Assembly (NCBI GenBank): GCA_016719295.1
Contig: JADKAF010000001.1
Location: 6,882,001-6,946,000 of the forward strand
Length of the DNA: 64,000 nucleotides
Direction of reading: 5' to 3'
DNA from: Planctomycetota bacterium
Lineage (GTDB): Bacteria; Planctomycetota; UBA1135; JADKAF01
Shown here: piece by piece, positions 55,121-64,000 of the stretch
How the letters are laid out: the number at the start of each line of letters is the position of its first letter
How positions within the stretch are numbered: the stretch's first letter is position 1
Made by a program: the position numbers and the translations under genes
The notes under the pieces: model-generated
The model's input: only the letters and a program-made list of their open reading frames with translations
Told to the model about the DNA's origin: nothing
Database searches by the model: none

Positions 55121-57370
55121 ATGCCGCGCGCGAACTCCAAGATCTCGCCTCCTCCTTCGATTCCAGCGCTCGGATGGCACGCGCACTGGATCGCTCCCGG
55201 CTGCGCCGAGCTCGTCTGTGCTCTCGAGGGCGAAGCGGCGCCGCTACGCGCGGCGTTCGTCGAGGAGCCAACCCCGCTCGACCTCCCGTGGGTGAACGAG
55301 CGCGGCATCGCGCGCTGCGCGGAGTCGAGCGGAACCCTCGTGCTCGCCGAGGCGCCGCTGCGCGCAAGCGTGCTCGATGCGCAGGGCGAGCTCGTGCTGA
55401 GCACGCATCGGCGGCGCGCTTGCTTCGACGGCGAGGTGCTGCGCGTCGCGTTCGAGCTCCCCCCGGGGATGCGGCTCCACGGCGGCGGCGAACGCGCGGG
55501 CGAGCTCGATCTCCGCGGGCGGCACCTGCTGTGCTGGAACCGCGATGCGTTCGGCTTCGGCGTCGAGAGCGATCCTCTCTACCAGGGGACGCCGTGGCTC
55601 GTGCTGCGACCGGGGCCTCGCGATGCGCGGCACGGGAGAGCGGCGGTGCTCTTCGTCGATGATCCGGGGCGCGTGACGTTGGACCTCGGGCGCAGCGACG
55701 AGACGGCGCTCGAGGTCGCGACGCGGGCGAAGAGCGTGCGCTTCGTGCTCTGCCTCGGCGCATCGCTGAAGGAAGCGCTTCAGCGCGCGACGGCGCTCAC
55801 CGGGCGTGCGCCGTTGCCGCCGCGCTGGGCGCTCGGGTTCCAGCAGTGTCGCTACAGCTACGTGCCCGAGGCGAAGGTGCGCCAAGTGGCCGAGACGCTG
55901 CGCGCGCGGCGCCTGCCGTGCGATGTGCTGTACCTCGACATCGATCACATGCAGGACGCGCGCGACTTCACCTGGAACGCGCGCGACTTCCCGCGGCCCG
56001 AGAAGCTGCTGCGCGATCTCCGCTCCCAAGGCTTCCGCGTGGTGACGATCCAGGATCCCGGCGTCGCGGTGGACGCGAGCGATCCGGTGCAGAAGAGCGG
56101 CGCCGCGGAAGAGGCGTTCCTGCGCACGAGCTCGGGCACGCGGGCCGTGGCGCGCGTGTGGCCGGGGCAATGCACCTTCCCGGACTTCTTGCGGCCCGAG
56201 GTGCGCGCGTGGTGGGGCCAGCACTACGCTCGCGAGATGCAGCGCGGCGTCGCGGGGTTCTGGAACGACATGAACGAGCCCGCGGTGATCTTCTCGCCCG
56301 AGTCGACCCTGCGCCCCGAGGTGCGAGGCGGAGCCGAGCGCGCGGCGCACGAGCGCTGGCACAATCTCTATGGCCGCGAGATGGCGCGCGCGACCTGCGA
56401 AGGGGTGCGCGCCTCAGCGCCGAAGGAGCGCGCGTACGTGCTCTCGCGAGCGGGCTGGATCGGCTCGCAGCGCTGGGCGTGGACGTGGACGGGCGACAAC
56501 ACGAGCTCGTGGGATCACCTGCGCCTCTCGCTGCGCATGGTGCAGAGCCTCGGTCTCTCGGGGCAGCCCTTCTCGGGGCCGGACATCGGCGGCTTCATCG
56601 GTGAGCCCGACGGCGAGCTCTTCGCGCGTTGGCTCGGAGCGGCGGCGCTGCTGCCGTTCTGCCGCGTGCACACGATGATCGGGACGGAGGACCAAGAGCC
56701 TTGGTCCTACGGCGCCGCGGTCGAGCGTGCGTGCCGCTCGCTGCTCGAGCTGCGCTATCGCCTGCTGCCGTATCTCTACACCGCGGCGGAGGAGGCGTGT
56801 CGCACCGGTGTGCCGATGGTGCGCCCGCCGTGGTGCGACGACCCGCACGCGAACGACGGCGATCCGCATGCGTTCCTGATCGGCGATGCGCTCTATGCCG
56901 CGCCGGTCGTCGAAGCGCGCGCGCGGAAGCGCCGCTTGCTGCTGCCGCCCGGCGATTGGGTGCGCTTCGAGGGCACGGAGATCGTGCGCGGCGAGCTCGA
57001 GGTGCCCTGCGAGCTCGGCGAGCTGCCGGTCTTCGTGCGCGCGGGCAGCGTGATCCCCGTGCAGGAGCCGGTCGCGCACACGGGCCTCGAGAAGGACGTC
57101 GTGCTCTCCTTCCGCGTGCATCCGCTCGCGAGCGGTGCGCGCGTGCGCTCCGCGTTCTACGACGATTCCGGAACGGCCGCGGAGCACGCCTCGATGCCCT
57201 TCCTCCGCTGCGTCTTCGAGACGCGCGGGACGGAGCGCGGCGTGGAGGTCGCGGTAATAGAGCGCGAGGGCGGCTTCAAGCCGCGGCGGAGAGGGCTCGC
57301 TTGGGTCTCGCCGGCGGGAGAGCCGCGGAAGGCGAGCTTGCGCGTTGGGGCGCGCGTGAGCTTCCCCTGA
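55121..57370 (+). CDS. Glycoside hydrolase family 31 (alpha-glucosidase-like)
   Basis: 749 residues from the ATG at 55121. The N-terminal beta domain (~15-225) leads into the barrel. FWNDMNEPAV holds the nucleophile Asp383, and WTWTGDNTSSW holds the acid/base Asp459; YLDIDHMQDARDFTWN and PPRWALGFQQCRYSY are typical GH31 sequences. The C-terminal beta domains include LLPPGDWVRFEGTE and PVFVRAGSVIPVQEP. It releases terminal alpha-linked glucose or a related sugar (xylose and galactose also occur in the family). No signal peptide is obvious, so it is probably cytoplasmic. The long palindrome sits just upstream. Confidence 0.93.
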   Translation: MPRANSKISPPPSIPALGWHAHWIAPGCAELVCALEGEAAPLRAAFVEEPTPLDLPWVNERGIARCAESSGTLVLAEAPLRASVLDAQGELVLSTHRRRACFDGEVLRVAFELPPGMRLHGGGERAGELDLRGRHLLCWNRDAFGFGVESDPLYQGTPWLVLRPGPRDARHGRAAVLFVDDPGRVTLDLGRSDETALEVATRAKSVRFVLCLGASLKEALQRATALTGRAPLPPRWALGFQQCRYSYVPEAKVRQVAETLRARRLPCDVLYLDIDHMQDARDFTWNARDFPRPEKLLRDLRSQGFRVVTIQDPGVAVDASDPVQKSGAAEEAFLRTSSGTRAVARVWPGQCTFPDFLRPEVRAWWGQHYAREMQRGVAGFWNDMNEPAVIFSPESTLRPEVRGGAERAAHERWHNLYGREMARATCEGVRASAPKERAYVLSRAGWIGSQRWAWTWTGDNTSSWDHLRLSLRMVQSLGLSGQPFSGPDIGGFIGEPDGELFARWLGAAALLPFCRVHTMIGTEDQEPWSYGAAVERACRSLLELRYRLLPYLYTAAEEACRTGVPMVRPPWCDDPHANDGDPHAFLIGDALYAAPVVEARARKRRLLLPPGDWVRFEGTEIVRGELEVPCELGELPVFVRAGSVIPVQEPVAHTGLEKDVVLSFRVHPLASGARVRSAFYDDSGTAAEHASMPFLRCVFETRGTERGVEVAVIEREGGFKPRRRGLAWVSPAGEPRKASLRVGARVSFP

Positions 57371-57399
57371 GCGGATCTCGGGCGGATCGAGCCGAAGCG

Positions 57400-57739
57400 C
57401 AGCAACTCTCGGAGGGGCACCAGCGCCGCGAGCGCGAGCTCTGCGCTTCTTCGTCGCGCTCTTCCGCGGCGCCCGCGGAGATGCCCAGCGGCTTGCGAAT
57501 CGCGGCGTAGTCCGGCAAGTCAGCGCGTGCATGCCAGCAACCGCTGCCGAGCAAGATCCAGGCGCAGCTCTCGCGCAGGGGACCGCTCATGCGCTCGAGC
57601 TCCGGGGGATCTCGAGCGCCAGGTACTGCGCACGGATCTCGGGGTCCTCGCGCGACCTGTGGAAGCTCGTACAACCCATGACCTGGAAGAACGCCCGAGC
57701 GTCTTCCATGGTGCGCAGAGGTCGGGGGGAGTGGCTCAT
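57400..57739 (-). pseudogene. Small gene with a single-base frameshift
   Basis: An ATG at 57739 starts MSHSPRPLRTMEDARAFF, continuing QVMGCTSFHRSREDPEIRAQ and YLALEIPR, then runs into a TGA at 57587-57589. Adding one G near 57600 restores ELERMSGPLRESCAWILLGS with GCWHARADLPDYAAIRKPLG in the next frame, which looks like the same protein (E-I-P-R-E-L-E-R). The 3' end is unclear and may need another frame change. The CTSFH...REDPE...Y-L-IP-ELE pattern reminds me of short Paenibacillus proteins with a CSHFHMSRE motif, function unknown. The rest of 57371-58017 shows no gene. Confidence 0.45.
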
Positions 57740-58017
57740 GAGTCGCGGGGGGAGCCGGGGCGCGGCGAGAGCCTGGGCGCTGCCGCGCGCCGTGGATGCA
57801 GGGAGAACAGGGGCCGAGCGCTGGCCGCTGACTCCGTGTTCGCACGCATCGCCGCTCCAGCGTACTACGCGAGCTCACCTCGGAGGTCTGCCCGCGGAGC
57901 TCCGGTACGGGACCTCCGCCCGCGCTTGCGCTTCCGCTGCCGCATGTTCTCCTGAGGGAGCTCGCTGCAGCGCCCGCCCGCGCGGCCGTGGGAGCGCGTT
58001 CCCGAGGAGGTTGGTGC

Positions 58018-59445
58018 ATGTTCGGTATCTCACTGGCAGTTCTGCTCTCGTGTGTCGCTTCGACCGGGTCGCCGGTTGGCGACGAGCTCGCCTGGGCTCG
58101 CTTCCGCGGCCCCAACGGCACCGGAGTGGCACTTCCCGGCACCGAGCTCCCTTCCGACATCTCGGGCGAGAAGCGCGTGCTGTGGCGCGTCGAGGTTCCG
58201 CACGCTTACTCCTCGCCCGTGGTCGCCGGTGAGAAGGTCTTCCTCACCGCGTTCCACGAAGGGAAGCTGCTGACGCTGGCGTATGCGCTCGCCGACGGAA
58301 AGGAGCTCTGGCGCGCCGAAGCACCTGCGGATCACGAGGTGAAGCGCAACATGCTCGGGAACCCGGCGGCGCCGTCGCCCGTGACCGACGGCAAGGACGT
58401 GTGGGTCTGCTTCGAGGACGTCGGCGTCCTGCGCTATTCGGGAGACGGCAAGCTGCTCTGGAAGGCCGAGATCGGGAAGCACCGCATCCCGCACGGCCTC
58501 GCGCAGTCGCCCATCCTCGAAGGCTCTCTCGTGCTGCAGCAGATCGATGCGGACTCGGGGTCGTATCTCCTCGCGTTCGATCGCGAGACCGGGAAGCAGC
58601 TCTGGAGGACGAAGCGCCCGGGCGTCTTGTACGGCTACTCGACACCTTCGATCCATCGCGGCAAGGACGGCGCCGCCGAGGTGATCGTCTCGGGCTCGTA
58701 CCGCATCGAGGCCTTCGATCTGAAGGCGGGCGAGCGCAAGTGGAGCGTCGATGGCGCGTGCTGGAACGCGTGCGCGCTGCCGATCGTCGCGGGCGACAAG
58801 GCGTTCGTGCTCTCGTACACCGGGACGCCGCAGGAGTACCGCGCGCCCAAGGTGGATCTCTCCTGGGAGGAGATGAAGAAGACCTACGACAAGGACGGCG
58901 ACGGCAAGGTCACGGTCGCCGAATGGGAGCAGCCCGGGCTGGACCAGCTCTGGTTCCTCTTCGATCTCAATGACGACAAGGGGATGGACGCGGAGGAGTA
59001 CGCGGTGGCGCAGCTCCGCGCGCGCGCGACGGGCGGCCTCTTCGCGCTCGATCTCGGCGCCAAGGACGAAGCGCAGCGCCGACTCTGGACGCGCACCGAG
59101 AAGCGTGGCCTGCCCGAGATGCCGAGCCCGGTGCTCGTCGGCGAGACGCTCTTCCTCATCAACGACGGCTTGCTCAGCTCGATCGACGCCAAGAACGGCG
59201 AGATCGTGAAGCAGGAGCGCATCGGCGACACCAGCACGAACTACGCGTCGCTCGTCGCCGCCGGGGAGAAGCTGCTCGTCACCTCGCACTCGGGGCGGCT
59301 CACGGTGGTGAGTGCCAAGCCGCAGTGGGAGGTGCTGTCGCATCGCGAGCTCGGCGAAGAGGAGCTCTGGGCGACGCCGGCGTTGGTCGGCGATCGCATC
59401 GTGGTGCGGAGCGAAGAGGCGCTGTGGTGTTTGAGCGCGCGCTGA
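58018..59445 (+). CDS. PQQ-like beta-propeller protein with inserted EF-hands
   Basis: 475 residues from the ATG at 58018 (an ATG-like start ten codons upstream is weaker), followed by a signal peptide (ISLAVLLSCVAS). The propeller repeats have the W-R/GKELW and TGKQLWRT type strands (for example YALADGKELWRAEAP, AFDRETGKQLWRTK and AFDLKAGERKWSVDG). Between repeats, at residues ~285-335, there are two Ca-binding loops, DKDGDGKVTVAEWE and DLNDDKGMDAEEY. This layout is common in planctomycete exported proteins. PQQ-binding residues are not assured, so it is more likely a scaffold or sensor than a dehydrogenase. Its 3' end forms the first unit of a tandem repeat. Confidence 0.86.
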   Translation: MFGISLAVLLSCVASTGSPVGDELAWARFRGPNGTGVALPGTELPSDISGEKRVLWRVEVPHAYSSPVVAGEKVFLTAFHEGKLLTLAYALADGKELWRAEAPADHEVKRNMLGNPAAPSPVTDGKDVWVCFEDVGVLRYSGDGKLLWKAEIGKHRIPHGLAQSPILEGSLVLQQIDADSGSYLLAFDRETGKQLWRTKRPGVLYGYSTPSIHRGKDGAAEVIVSGSYRIEAFDLKAGERKWSVDGACWNACALPIVAGDKAFVLSYTGTPQEYRAPKVDLSWEEMKKTYDKDGDGKVTVAEWEQPGLDQLWFLFDLNDDKGMDAEEYAVAQLRARATGGLFALDLGAKDEAQRRLWTRTEKRGLPEMPSPVLVGETLFLINDGLLSSIDAKNGEIVKQERIGDTSTNYASLVAAGEKLLVTSHSGRLTVVSAKPQWEVLSHRELGEEELWATPALVGDRIVVRSEEALWCLSAR

Positions 59446-59510
59446 CGCGCGCGCTGTGGTGCCTGAGCGCGCGCTGACGCGCGCGCAGTGGTGCTCGAGC
59501 GCGCGCTCAG
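59422..59510. repeat. Tandem 32-bp repeats spanning a stop-to-stop junction
   Basis: Units begin at 59422, 59454 and 59486 (the last is partial). Each holds GAGCGCGCGCT-type palindromes. Unit 1 includes the last codons and TGA of the propeller gene (59443-59445), and the end of unit 3 includes the complement of the kinase stop (59507-59509). GC hairpins here probably end both convergent transcripts. Confidence 0.65.
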
Positions 59511-62431
59511 CCGCCCGCGCTCTTCGGCTCGCCGAGCGCGCGCCGCTCCGCCTTCCAGCGCGCGGCGTCCTCCGCAGCGCCCCGGCGCTCGGCGTTCTCC
59601 ACCAGCGCGTCGAGGATCTGCGCGCGGGCGTTGCGGTCGACGTTCGCCGCGGCGCCTTGCGCCCACAGTGCTTCGAGCACCTCACGTGCTTCCTCCCAGC
59701 GCTCGAGCTCGCCGCAGATCGCGGCGAGATCGAGCGCGGTGACGAAACGCTGCTCGAAGCGCGGCGGCTCCTGGAGCCGCAGGAGCTCCAGGGCTTCGCG
59801 CAAGTAGCGCACGGCGTCCTCGCGCGCGCCGTGCTGCGCGGCGGCCTGGCCGCGCAGGTGCAGCGCTTCCACCGTCCAGGGATGCCCGGGAGTCAGGAGC
59901 GCCTTGCGGAGCTCCTCCGCACGCGCGTAGCAGCGCTCGGCCTCCGCGTGCTCCTGCAGGCTGGAGTGGGTCCGCCCGAGGCTCAGCCAGAGCTGCGCGA
60001 GGCGCAGGCTCTGATCGCTGTCGACGACGCGCACGATCTCGAGGCTGGAGCTCAGGATCTCCTGTGCCTCGCGGTGAGCACCCTTGCCGTGGAGCAGCAC
60101 GGCGAGGTTGTTCCGGGCGAGAGCCCACTCGAGGGACGAGCGGCCGAAGCGACGCTCCTCGGTCGCCACGACTTGGCGCAGGAGCTTCTCCGCTTCCTCG
60201 ATCTGGCCGGCGCGCCGCAACGCGACGGCCAAGTTGTTGCGGAAGAGGCTGGTATCGCGGTGATCCTCGCCGCCGTACTCGAGCTGGATCAGCAGCGCTT
60301 CGCGGAGGAGGCGCAGCGCCTCCTCGTGCTTGCCGAGCTCGCGCAGCGCGATGCCGAGATGCGTGAGCGGAAGTCGGAGGTTCGGGTGCTGGCGGGGGAA
60401 GCGCGCGCGGCGGCTGGCCAGGATCGGCTCGAGGAGCTGGCGCGCTTCTTCGTAGAGGCCGCGCTCCTCCATGTGGATCGCGAGCCCGAGCCGGTAGTCC
60501 TGCGTGAGCTCGTGATCGACGCCGAAGCGCTCCTCGGCGAGAGCGATGGCCTCGCGGAGCCAATCGAGCCCGCGCTCCGAGGACGCGTCGCGGTTCAGCT
60601 CGAGCGCCGAGGCCGTGGTCAGGAGGTCCGACGCTTGTGGCGACGGGATGCGCTTCTCCTGGATCCAGTGGAGCGCCTCCTCGGCGATGGCGAGCCCCGC
60701 GATCCACTGGCGCTGCTGCTGGTAGCCGCGCATCTGCGCATGAAGCACGGCGAGGAGCTCCGGGGTCGCGAACTCGCTCTCTCGCGCGCGCATCGCCGTG
60801 GCCGCGCGCTCCAGGAGCTCTTGGCCACGCGCCGCGCTCGGAGTGAACAGCAGCGCTTCGCCGAGGTCGCCCAGCGCGAGGACGCATTGCCGGTCCTCCT
60901 CGCCGAACTCGCGCCGCGCGAGATCGACGCTGCGCTCGAGCTGGAGCACGGCGTCTTCGAAGCGGCCCAGCGCAGCGTAGGCGCCACCGAGGTTGCGCCG
61001 CACGGCGAGCTCCGAGATCGGATCCTCCGGCGGCAGGAGCTCGAGCTGTCGGCGCGCGTCGTCGAGGACTTCGACCATGCGCACTTCGGGACCGCGCTCG
61101 CGTGAGGTGGGCGAGTGGAAGAGGCGCTGGAGGAAGTCCAGCGCGGCGAGATGGCGCTGCGCCGATCTCCGTGCTTCCGCTTCGCTCGCGCGCGCCTTGC
61201 GTTCCGCCTCCTGCGCGTCGCCGCGCGCTTGCTCGGCGATCTGGCGCGCGGCTTCGGCGCGCTCGCGCTCGCGCTGCTCGCGCTGGTTCGCCAAGGCGAG
61301 CGCGAACGAGGTCCCGATCATCGCCGCGATCACGGCGGCGACGAGCGCCGACTCGAGCCGATGACGCGCGAGGAAGCGGCGCAGCACATAGGCCTTCGAC
61401 GCGGCGAGCACCTGCACGGGCAATCCATCGAGCAGGCGCTGCAGCTCCTCGAGCAGCGACTCGACCGAAGGATAGCGCCGCTCTTCCTCCGCGGCGGTGG
61501 CGCGCGCGACGATCGCGGCGACCTCGCGTCGACGCACGCCACGGAGCTCCGGGAGCACCAAGCGCTCGAGGATGCGGCCGAGCGAGAAGATGTCGGTCGC
61601 GGTGCTCACGGTCTCGCCGCGCATCTGCTCGGGGCTCGCATAGGCGGGCGTGAAGGCGAGGATCGAGGGATCCGAGCCCGCGTCGCCGAGGCTCAGCAGC
61701 TTCGCGATCCCGAAGTCGAGGAGCCGCGGCGAGCCGTCCTCGGTGACCAGGATGTTGCTGGGCTTCAGATCGCGATGCACCACGAGGCGTCGATGCGCGT
61801 GCGCCACGGCTTCGCCGACGCGGATCAGGAGCTGCACGCGCGCGGCGAAGTCGAGCCGGCGCTCCTCGCACCAGGCGTCGATCGCCTTGCCTTCGATGTA
61901 TTCGAGGACGAGATAGGGTCGCCCTTCCGGCGTCGAGCCGCCGTCGAGCAGGCGCGCGATGTAGGGATGGGAGAGGCCCGCGAGCGTCTGGCGCTCCAGA
62001 CGCAAGCGCGCGTGCACGGCCTCGGAGGAGAGCCCGCGCTTCGAGAGCTTGATCGCGACGAGCTGCTCGAACTCGCGGTCCGCGCGCGAGGCGAGATACA
62101 CCGAGCCCATGCCGCCTTCGGCGAGCTTCTTCGCGATGCGATAGGAACCGAGGCGCATGTCGGCCGCGAGCTCCTCGACGGACGGCGTGCTCTGCGGGGC
62201 GCGCATGCTGTCTGCCGTGCGCGGGAGCTTCGACTCGATCGCGGCGCTGGGGGGCGGCTCGAGGAAGGCCTGGCCGGGGGCGTCGGCCAAGAGCAGCTCC
62301 AGGAGCTCGCCGCGCAGCTCTTCGTCCGCGGGCGCGAGCCGTGCGAGCCGTGCGCTGCGCTCCTCCGCCTCGAGCTCGACCAGCTCGGCGAAGAGCGCTT
62401 CCAAGCGCGCGTAGCGTTCCGTCTGGCTCAT
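59507..62431 (-). CDS. Transmembrane Ser/Thr protein kinase with TPR tail
   Basis: 974 residues. The N-terminal helical segment (1-85; LEALFAELVELEAEERSARL) is typical of this kinase type. The kinase domain has LAEGGMGSVYLAS (103-115), Lys128, HRDLKPSN (219-226), DFG at 239-241 and AYASPEQMRGE. One membrane helix (~361-381, VAAVIAAMIGTSFALALAN) is followed by a coiled coil (~383-425) and about a dozen TPR repeats of the tetratricopeptide/kinesin-light-chain style (LRRNLGGAYAALGRFEDAV, FRNNLAVALRRAGQIEEAEK). No sigma factor gene is next to it, unlike the kinase at 22662. It probably signals by Ser/Thr phosphorylation with an exported sensing tail. Confidence 0.93.
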   Translation of the reverse strand: MSQTERYARLEALFAELVELEAEERSARLARLAPADEELRGELLELLLADAPGQAFLEPPPSAAIESKLPRTADSMRAPQSTPSVEELAADMRLGSYRIAKKLAEGGMGSVYLASRADREFEQLVAIKLSKRGLSSEAVHARLRLERQTLAGLSHPYIARLLDGGSTPEGRPYLVLEYIEGKAIDAWCEERRLDFAARVQLLIRVGEAVAHAHRRLVVHRDLKPSNILVTEDGSPRLLDFGIAKLLSLGDAGSDPSILAFTPAYASPEQMRGETVSTATDIFSLGRILERLVLPELRGVRRREVAAIVARATAAEEERRYPSVESLLEELQRLLDGLPVQVLAASKAYVLRRFLARHRLESALVAAVIAAMIGTSFALALANQREQRERERAEAARQIAEQARGDAQEAERKARASEAEARRSAQRHLAALDFLQRLFHSPTSRERGPEVRMVEVLDDARRQLELLPPEDPISELAVRRNLGGAYAALGRFEDAVLQLERSVDLARREFGEEDRQCVLALGDLGEALLFTPSAARGQELLERAATAMRARESEFATPELLAVLHAQMRGYQQQRQWIAGLAIAEEALHWIQEKRIPSPQASDLLTTASALELNRDASSERGLDWLREAIALAEERFGVDHELTQDYRLGLAIHMEERGLYEEARQLLEPILASRRARFPRQHPNLRLPLTHLGIALRELGKHEEALRLLREALLIQLEYGGEDHRDTSLFRNNLAVALRRAGQIEEAEKLLRQVVATEERRFGRSSLEWALARNNLAVLLHGKGAHREAQEILSSSLEIVRVVDSDQSLRLAQLWLSLGRTHSSLQEHAEAERCYARAEELRKALLTPGHPWTVEALHLRGQAAAQHGAREDAVRYLREALELLRLQEPPRFEQRFVTALDLAAICGELERWEEAREVLEALWAQGAAANVDRNARAQILDALVENAERRGAAEDAARWKAERRALGEPKSAGG

Positions 62432-62523
62432 GGCGCGAGGGAGGCGAGGTAATGTAGGGAGGGTGAGAGCAGCGGAGTTGCACCTTAGTGCGGCAGGTTG
62501 CCCGTCGGCCGGTCAACCCACCT

Positions 62524-62568
62524 CCCACGGCACAGTGAAGGTACAAGGCACCTCTACTGTGCCGTGGG
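62524..62568 (-). terminator. Hairpin after the FAD-oxidoreductase gene
   Basis: Arms 62524-62536 (CCCACGGCACAGT) and 62556-62568 (ACTGTGCCGTGGG) are perfect complements. The inner sequence can add four more pairs (AGGT with ACCT). It begins 1 bp after the stop of the minus-strand gene ending at 62570, so it is placed as a terminator; a T-tract is lacking. The kinase gene starts 92 bp further downstream on the same strand. Confidence 0.6.
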
Positions 62569-62569
62569 G

Positions 62570-64000
62570 TCAGAGCTTCTGGCCGTCGGCGAGGAGGCGG
62601 GTGCGGAGCTTCGCGTAGTCGACGCGCTGGACGGGGAGGTCGCTCGCGAGCGCTTCGGCGGCGATCGAGGCCGCCGATTGGGCGAGCACCATGAACACCG
62701 GCTCCATGCGGATCGAGCCGAAGGCGATGTGCGAGGCGGAGAGCGCGCAGGGGACGAGGAGGTTCGTGCACTGCGCTTCCTCGGGCACGATCGAGCGCAT
62801 GGAGATCGGGTAGGGGGGGAAGCCCCCGACCTGCACGTCGCCCTCGTTCCAGACGCGGCCGTTCGCGGCGTAGCGCTGCACGTTGTGCGAGTCCATCGTG
62901 TACGCGGCGAGGCCGACCGAGTCGTCGCAGCGGCGCTTGCCGACGCAGTCCTGCTCGCTCATCACGTAGGGGCCGATCATGCGGCGCGCCTCGCGCACGT
63001 AGAGCGCGTGCGGCCAGCCGCCCGTCGCGACGAACTCGTCCTTCGGCAGGCCCCAGCGGCGCACTTCCTTCTGCACCTTGGCCGGCACGCGCGGGTCGTT
63101 CGCGAGGAACCAGAGCAAGCCCATCTGATAGTCGCGGTGCGCGGCGAAGAGGCGCTCGCGCTCCGCGTCGCTCGCCTCCGCCCAGGTCCAGCTCCCGCCG
63201 ATCCAGTCCGTCGAGAACGCGGTGTTGTTGTTCGTGTCGGTCTTCCGGTTCGGCATGCCGATCGAATGCCACGGCACCTTCGCGAAGCCGGCCGCGAAGT
63301 AGCGCGCCAGCAGCTCGTAGCGTTGCGCCTCGTAGCTCGCGGGCTTCGGGAACGGCAGGCGGTTCTCCTCGACGTCCGTGAGGCACATGCGGAAGCAGTA
63401 CGCCTGCACCTTGGCGTCGCCCGCGCCGCGCTCGCCGGGACCACCGCTCGCGATCTCGGGCAGCAAGCCGCTCTTCGGCTCGCCGGGCACGCGATAGGGA
63501 TCGACCGCGAGGTCGAACTGGTGCTTGTCGAGCTCGGGCTGCACCCCGTTCCAGGTCTCGCCGTAGGTCGCGATGCTCTCGCGTCCCACGGTAAAGCGCA
63601 CGCCGGCGCCGGGCAGCAGATCGCCTTCGTAGGTCGCATCGACGAAGCAGCGGCCGCGCACGATGCGGCCGCTCTTCAGCACGAGCGCTTCGAGGCGCGC
63701 GCCGCTCTTCTTCACGCCCCGCTCGCGCTCGAGTCCGTCACCGCGCACGAGCTCGACGCCGGCCTCGGCGATCCACGCGTCGAAGAGCGCCTCGGCGACC
63801 TTCGGCTCGAAGACCCACATCTCGGCCTCGCCCGCGCGCTGCCGGCCGCTGCGGAAGGTCTCGCGCGCCTCGAATCGCCACGCCTCCGCGCGTGCATAGT
63901 GCGCGCCGACGCGGCGATAGAACTCACGCGCGAGCCCGCCGATCGCGTCCTTGTTGCCGATGTCGGTCGCGCCGAGCCCGGCGGCCGAGAGCCCGCCGAG
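62570..64000 (-). CDS. FAD-dependent oxidoreductase, 5' end outside window
   Basis: The frame is open to the right edge, so only the C-terminal ~476 residues are seen. Visible near the edge is GGLSAAGLGATDIGNKDAIG followed by GLAREFYRRVGAHY, the region after the FAD-binding Rossmann motif in the FAD_oxidored family. GRCFVDATYEGDLL is the second conserved block, and RMEPVFMVLAQSAASIAAEA is the closing FAD-contact block. The family includes exported or cytoplasmic planctomycete oxidoreductases, often near sulfatases, acting on sugar-derived or unknown substrates. No partner gene is visible here. The first in-frame ATG at 63820 is internal. Confidence 0.9.
   Translation of the reverse strand, partial: LGGLSAAGLGATDIGNKDAIGGLAREFYRRVGAHYARAEAWRFEARETFRSGRQRAGEAEMWVFEPKVAEALFDAWIAEAGVELVRGDGLERERGVKKSGARLEALVLKSGRIVRGRCFVDATYEGDLLPGAGVRFTVGRESIATYGETWNGVQPELDKHQFDLAVDPYRVPGEPKSGLLPEIASGGPGERGAGDAKVQAYCFRMCLTDVEENRLPFPKPASYEAQRYELLARYFAAGFAKVPWHSIGMPNRKTDTNNNTAFSTDWIGGSWTWAEASDAERERLFAAHRDYQMGLLWFLANDPRVPAKVQKEVRRWGLPKDEFVATGGWPHALYVREARRMIGPYVMSEQDCVGKRRCDDSVGLAAYTMDSHNVQRYAANGRVWNEGDVQVGGFPPYPISMRSIVPEEAQCTNLLVPCALSASHIAFGSIRMEPVFMVLAQSAASIAAEALASDLPVQRVDYAKLRTRLLADGQKL

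Overview
The window is a very GC-rich chromosomal stretch (near 70 % by eye) with dense coding on both strands. The gene content points to a Planctomycetota-like bacterium, although this is inference without a marker gene. The hints are a DUF1800/DUF1501 pair, two membrane-anchored Ser/Thr kinases with TPR tails (one directly behind an ECF-like sigma factor), a sulfatase-like lipoprotein and a formylglycine-enzyme-like lipoprotein, a PQQ-type propeller with EF-hands, and large secreted proteins that share a C-terminal module. No rRNA, tRNA, CRISPR array or prophage was recognised.

Layout. 1-6.8 kb: a HEAT-repeat exported protein (cut by the left edge) converges on a minus-strand group: a frameshifted exported protein, its intact paralogue and an exonuclease/endonuclease/phosphatase-family enzyme. 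7.1-9.0 kb: a long-form pyruvate-kinase-like protein. 9.1-10.5 kb: a REP-associated tyrosine transposase (RAYT) lying between inverted repeats. 10.7-19.6 kb: a RluA pseudouridine synthase, an FG-GAP-like secreted protein, a fatty acid desaturase, a sulfatase-like lipoprotein, a GlcG/HbpS-like protein and a glutathione-independent formaldehyde dehydrogenase, with two copies of a dispersed ~155 bp repeat. 19.6-30.2 kb: two large secreted proteins flank a sigma factor-kinase-membrane protein operon, followed by an FGE-like lipoprotein. 30.2-37.5 kb: OsmC, an M1 aminopeptidase, and an exported protein-DUF1800-DUF1501 operon.

37.6-45.4 kb is the functional centrepiece: a compact nitrous-oxide-reduction cluster. 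An FNR/NnrR-type palindrome precedes a lipoprotein cytochrome c, a clade II (Sec/lipoprotein) NosZ, NosD, NosF, NosL, NosY, an uncharacterised four-helix membrane protein and a ModA-like lipoprotein. The last genes are joined by stop/start overlaps. NosZ would reduce N2O to N2 outside the inner membrane. NosDFY and NosL would supply or mature its copper centres, and the cytochrome probably supplies electrons. Three tandem hairpins lie between nosZ and nosD, and a 167-nt nested inverted repeat lies after the last gene.

45.8-64 kb: a 4-hydroxylaminobenzoate-lyase-like protein, an AsmA-like/FUN14/M48 protease row, a giant carboxypeptidase-regulatory-like repeat protein, an internally duplicated secreted protein, a GH31 glycosidase preceded by a 40-bp-arm palindrome, a PQQ/EF-hand propeller, a second TPR kinase, and a FAD-dependent oxidoreductase cut by the right edge. 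Several convergent gene pairs share short perfect hairpins that contain one or both stop codons.
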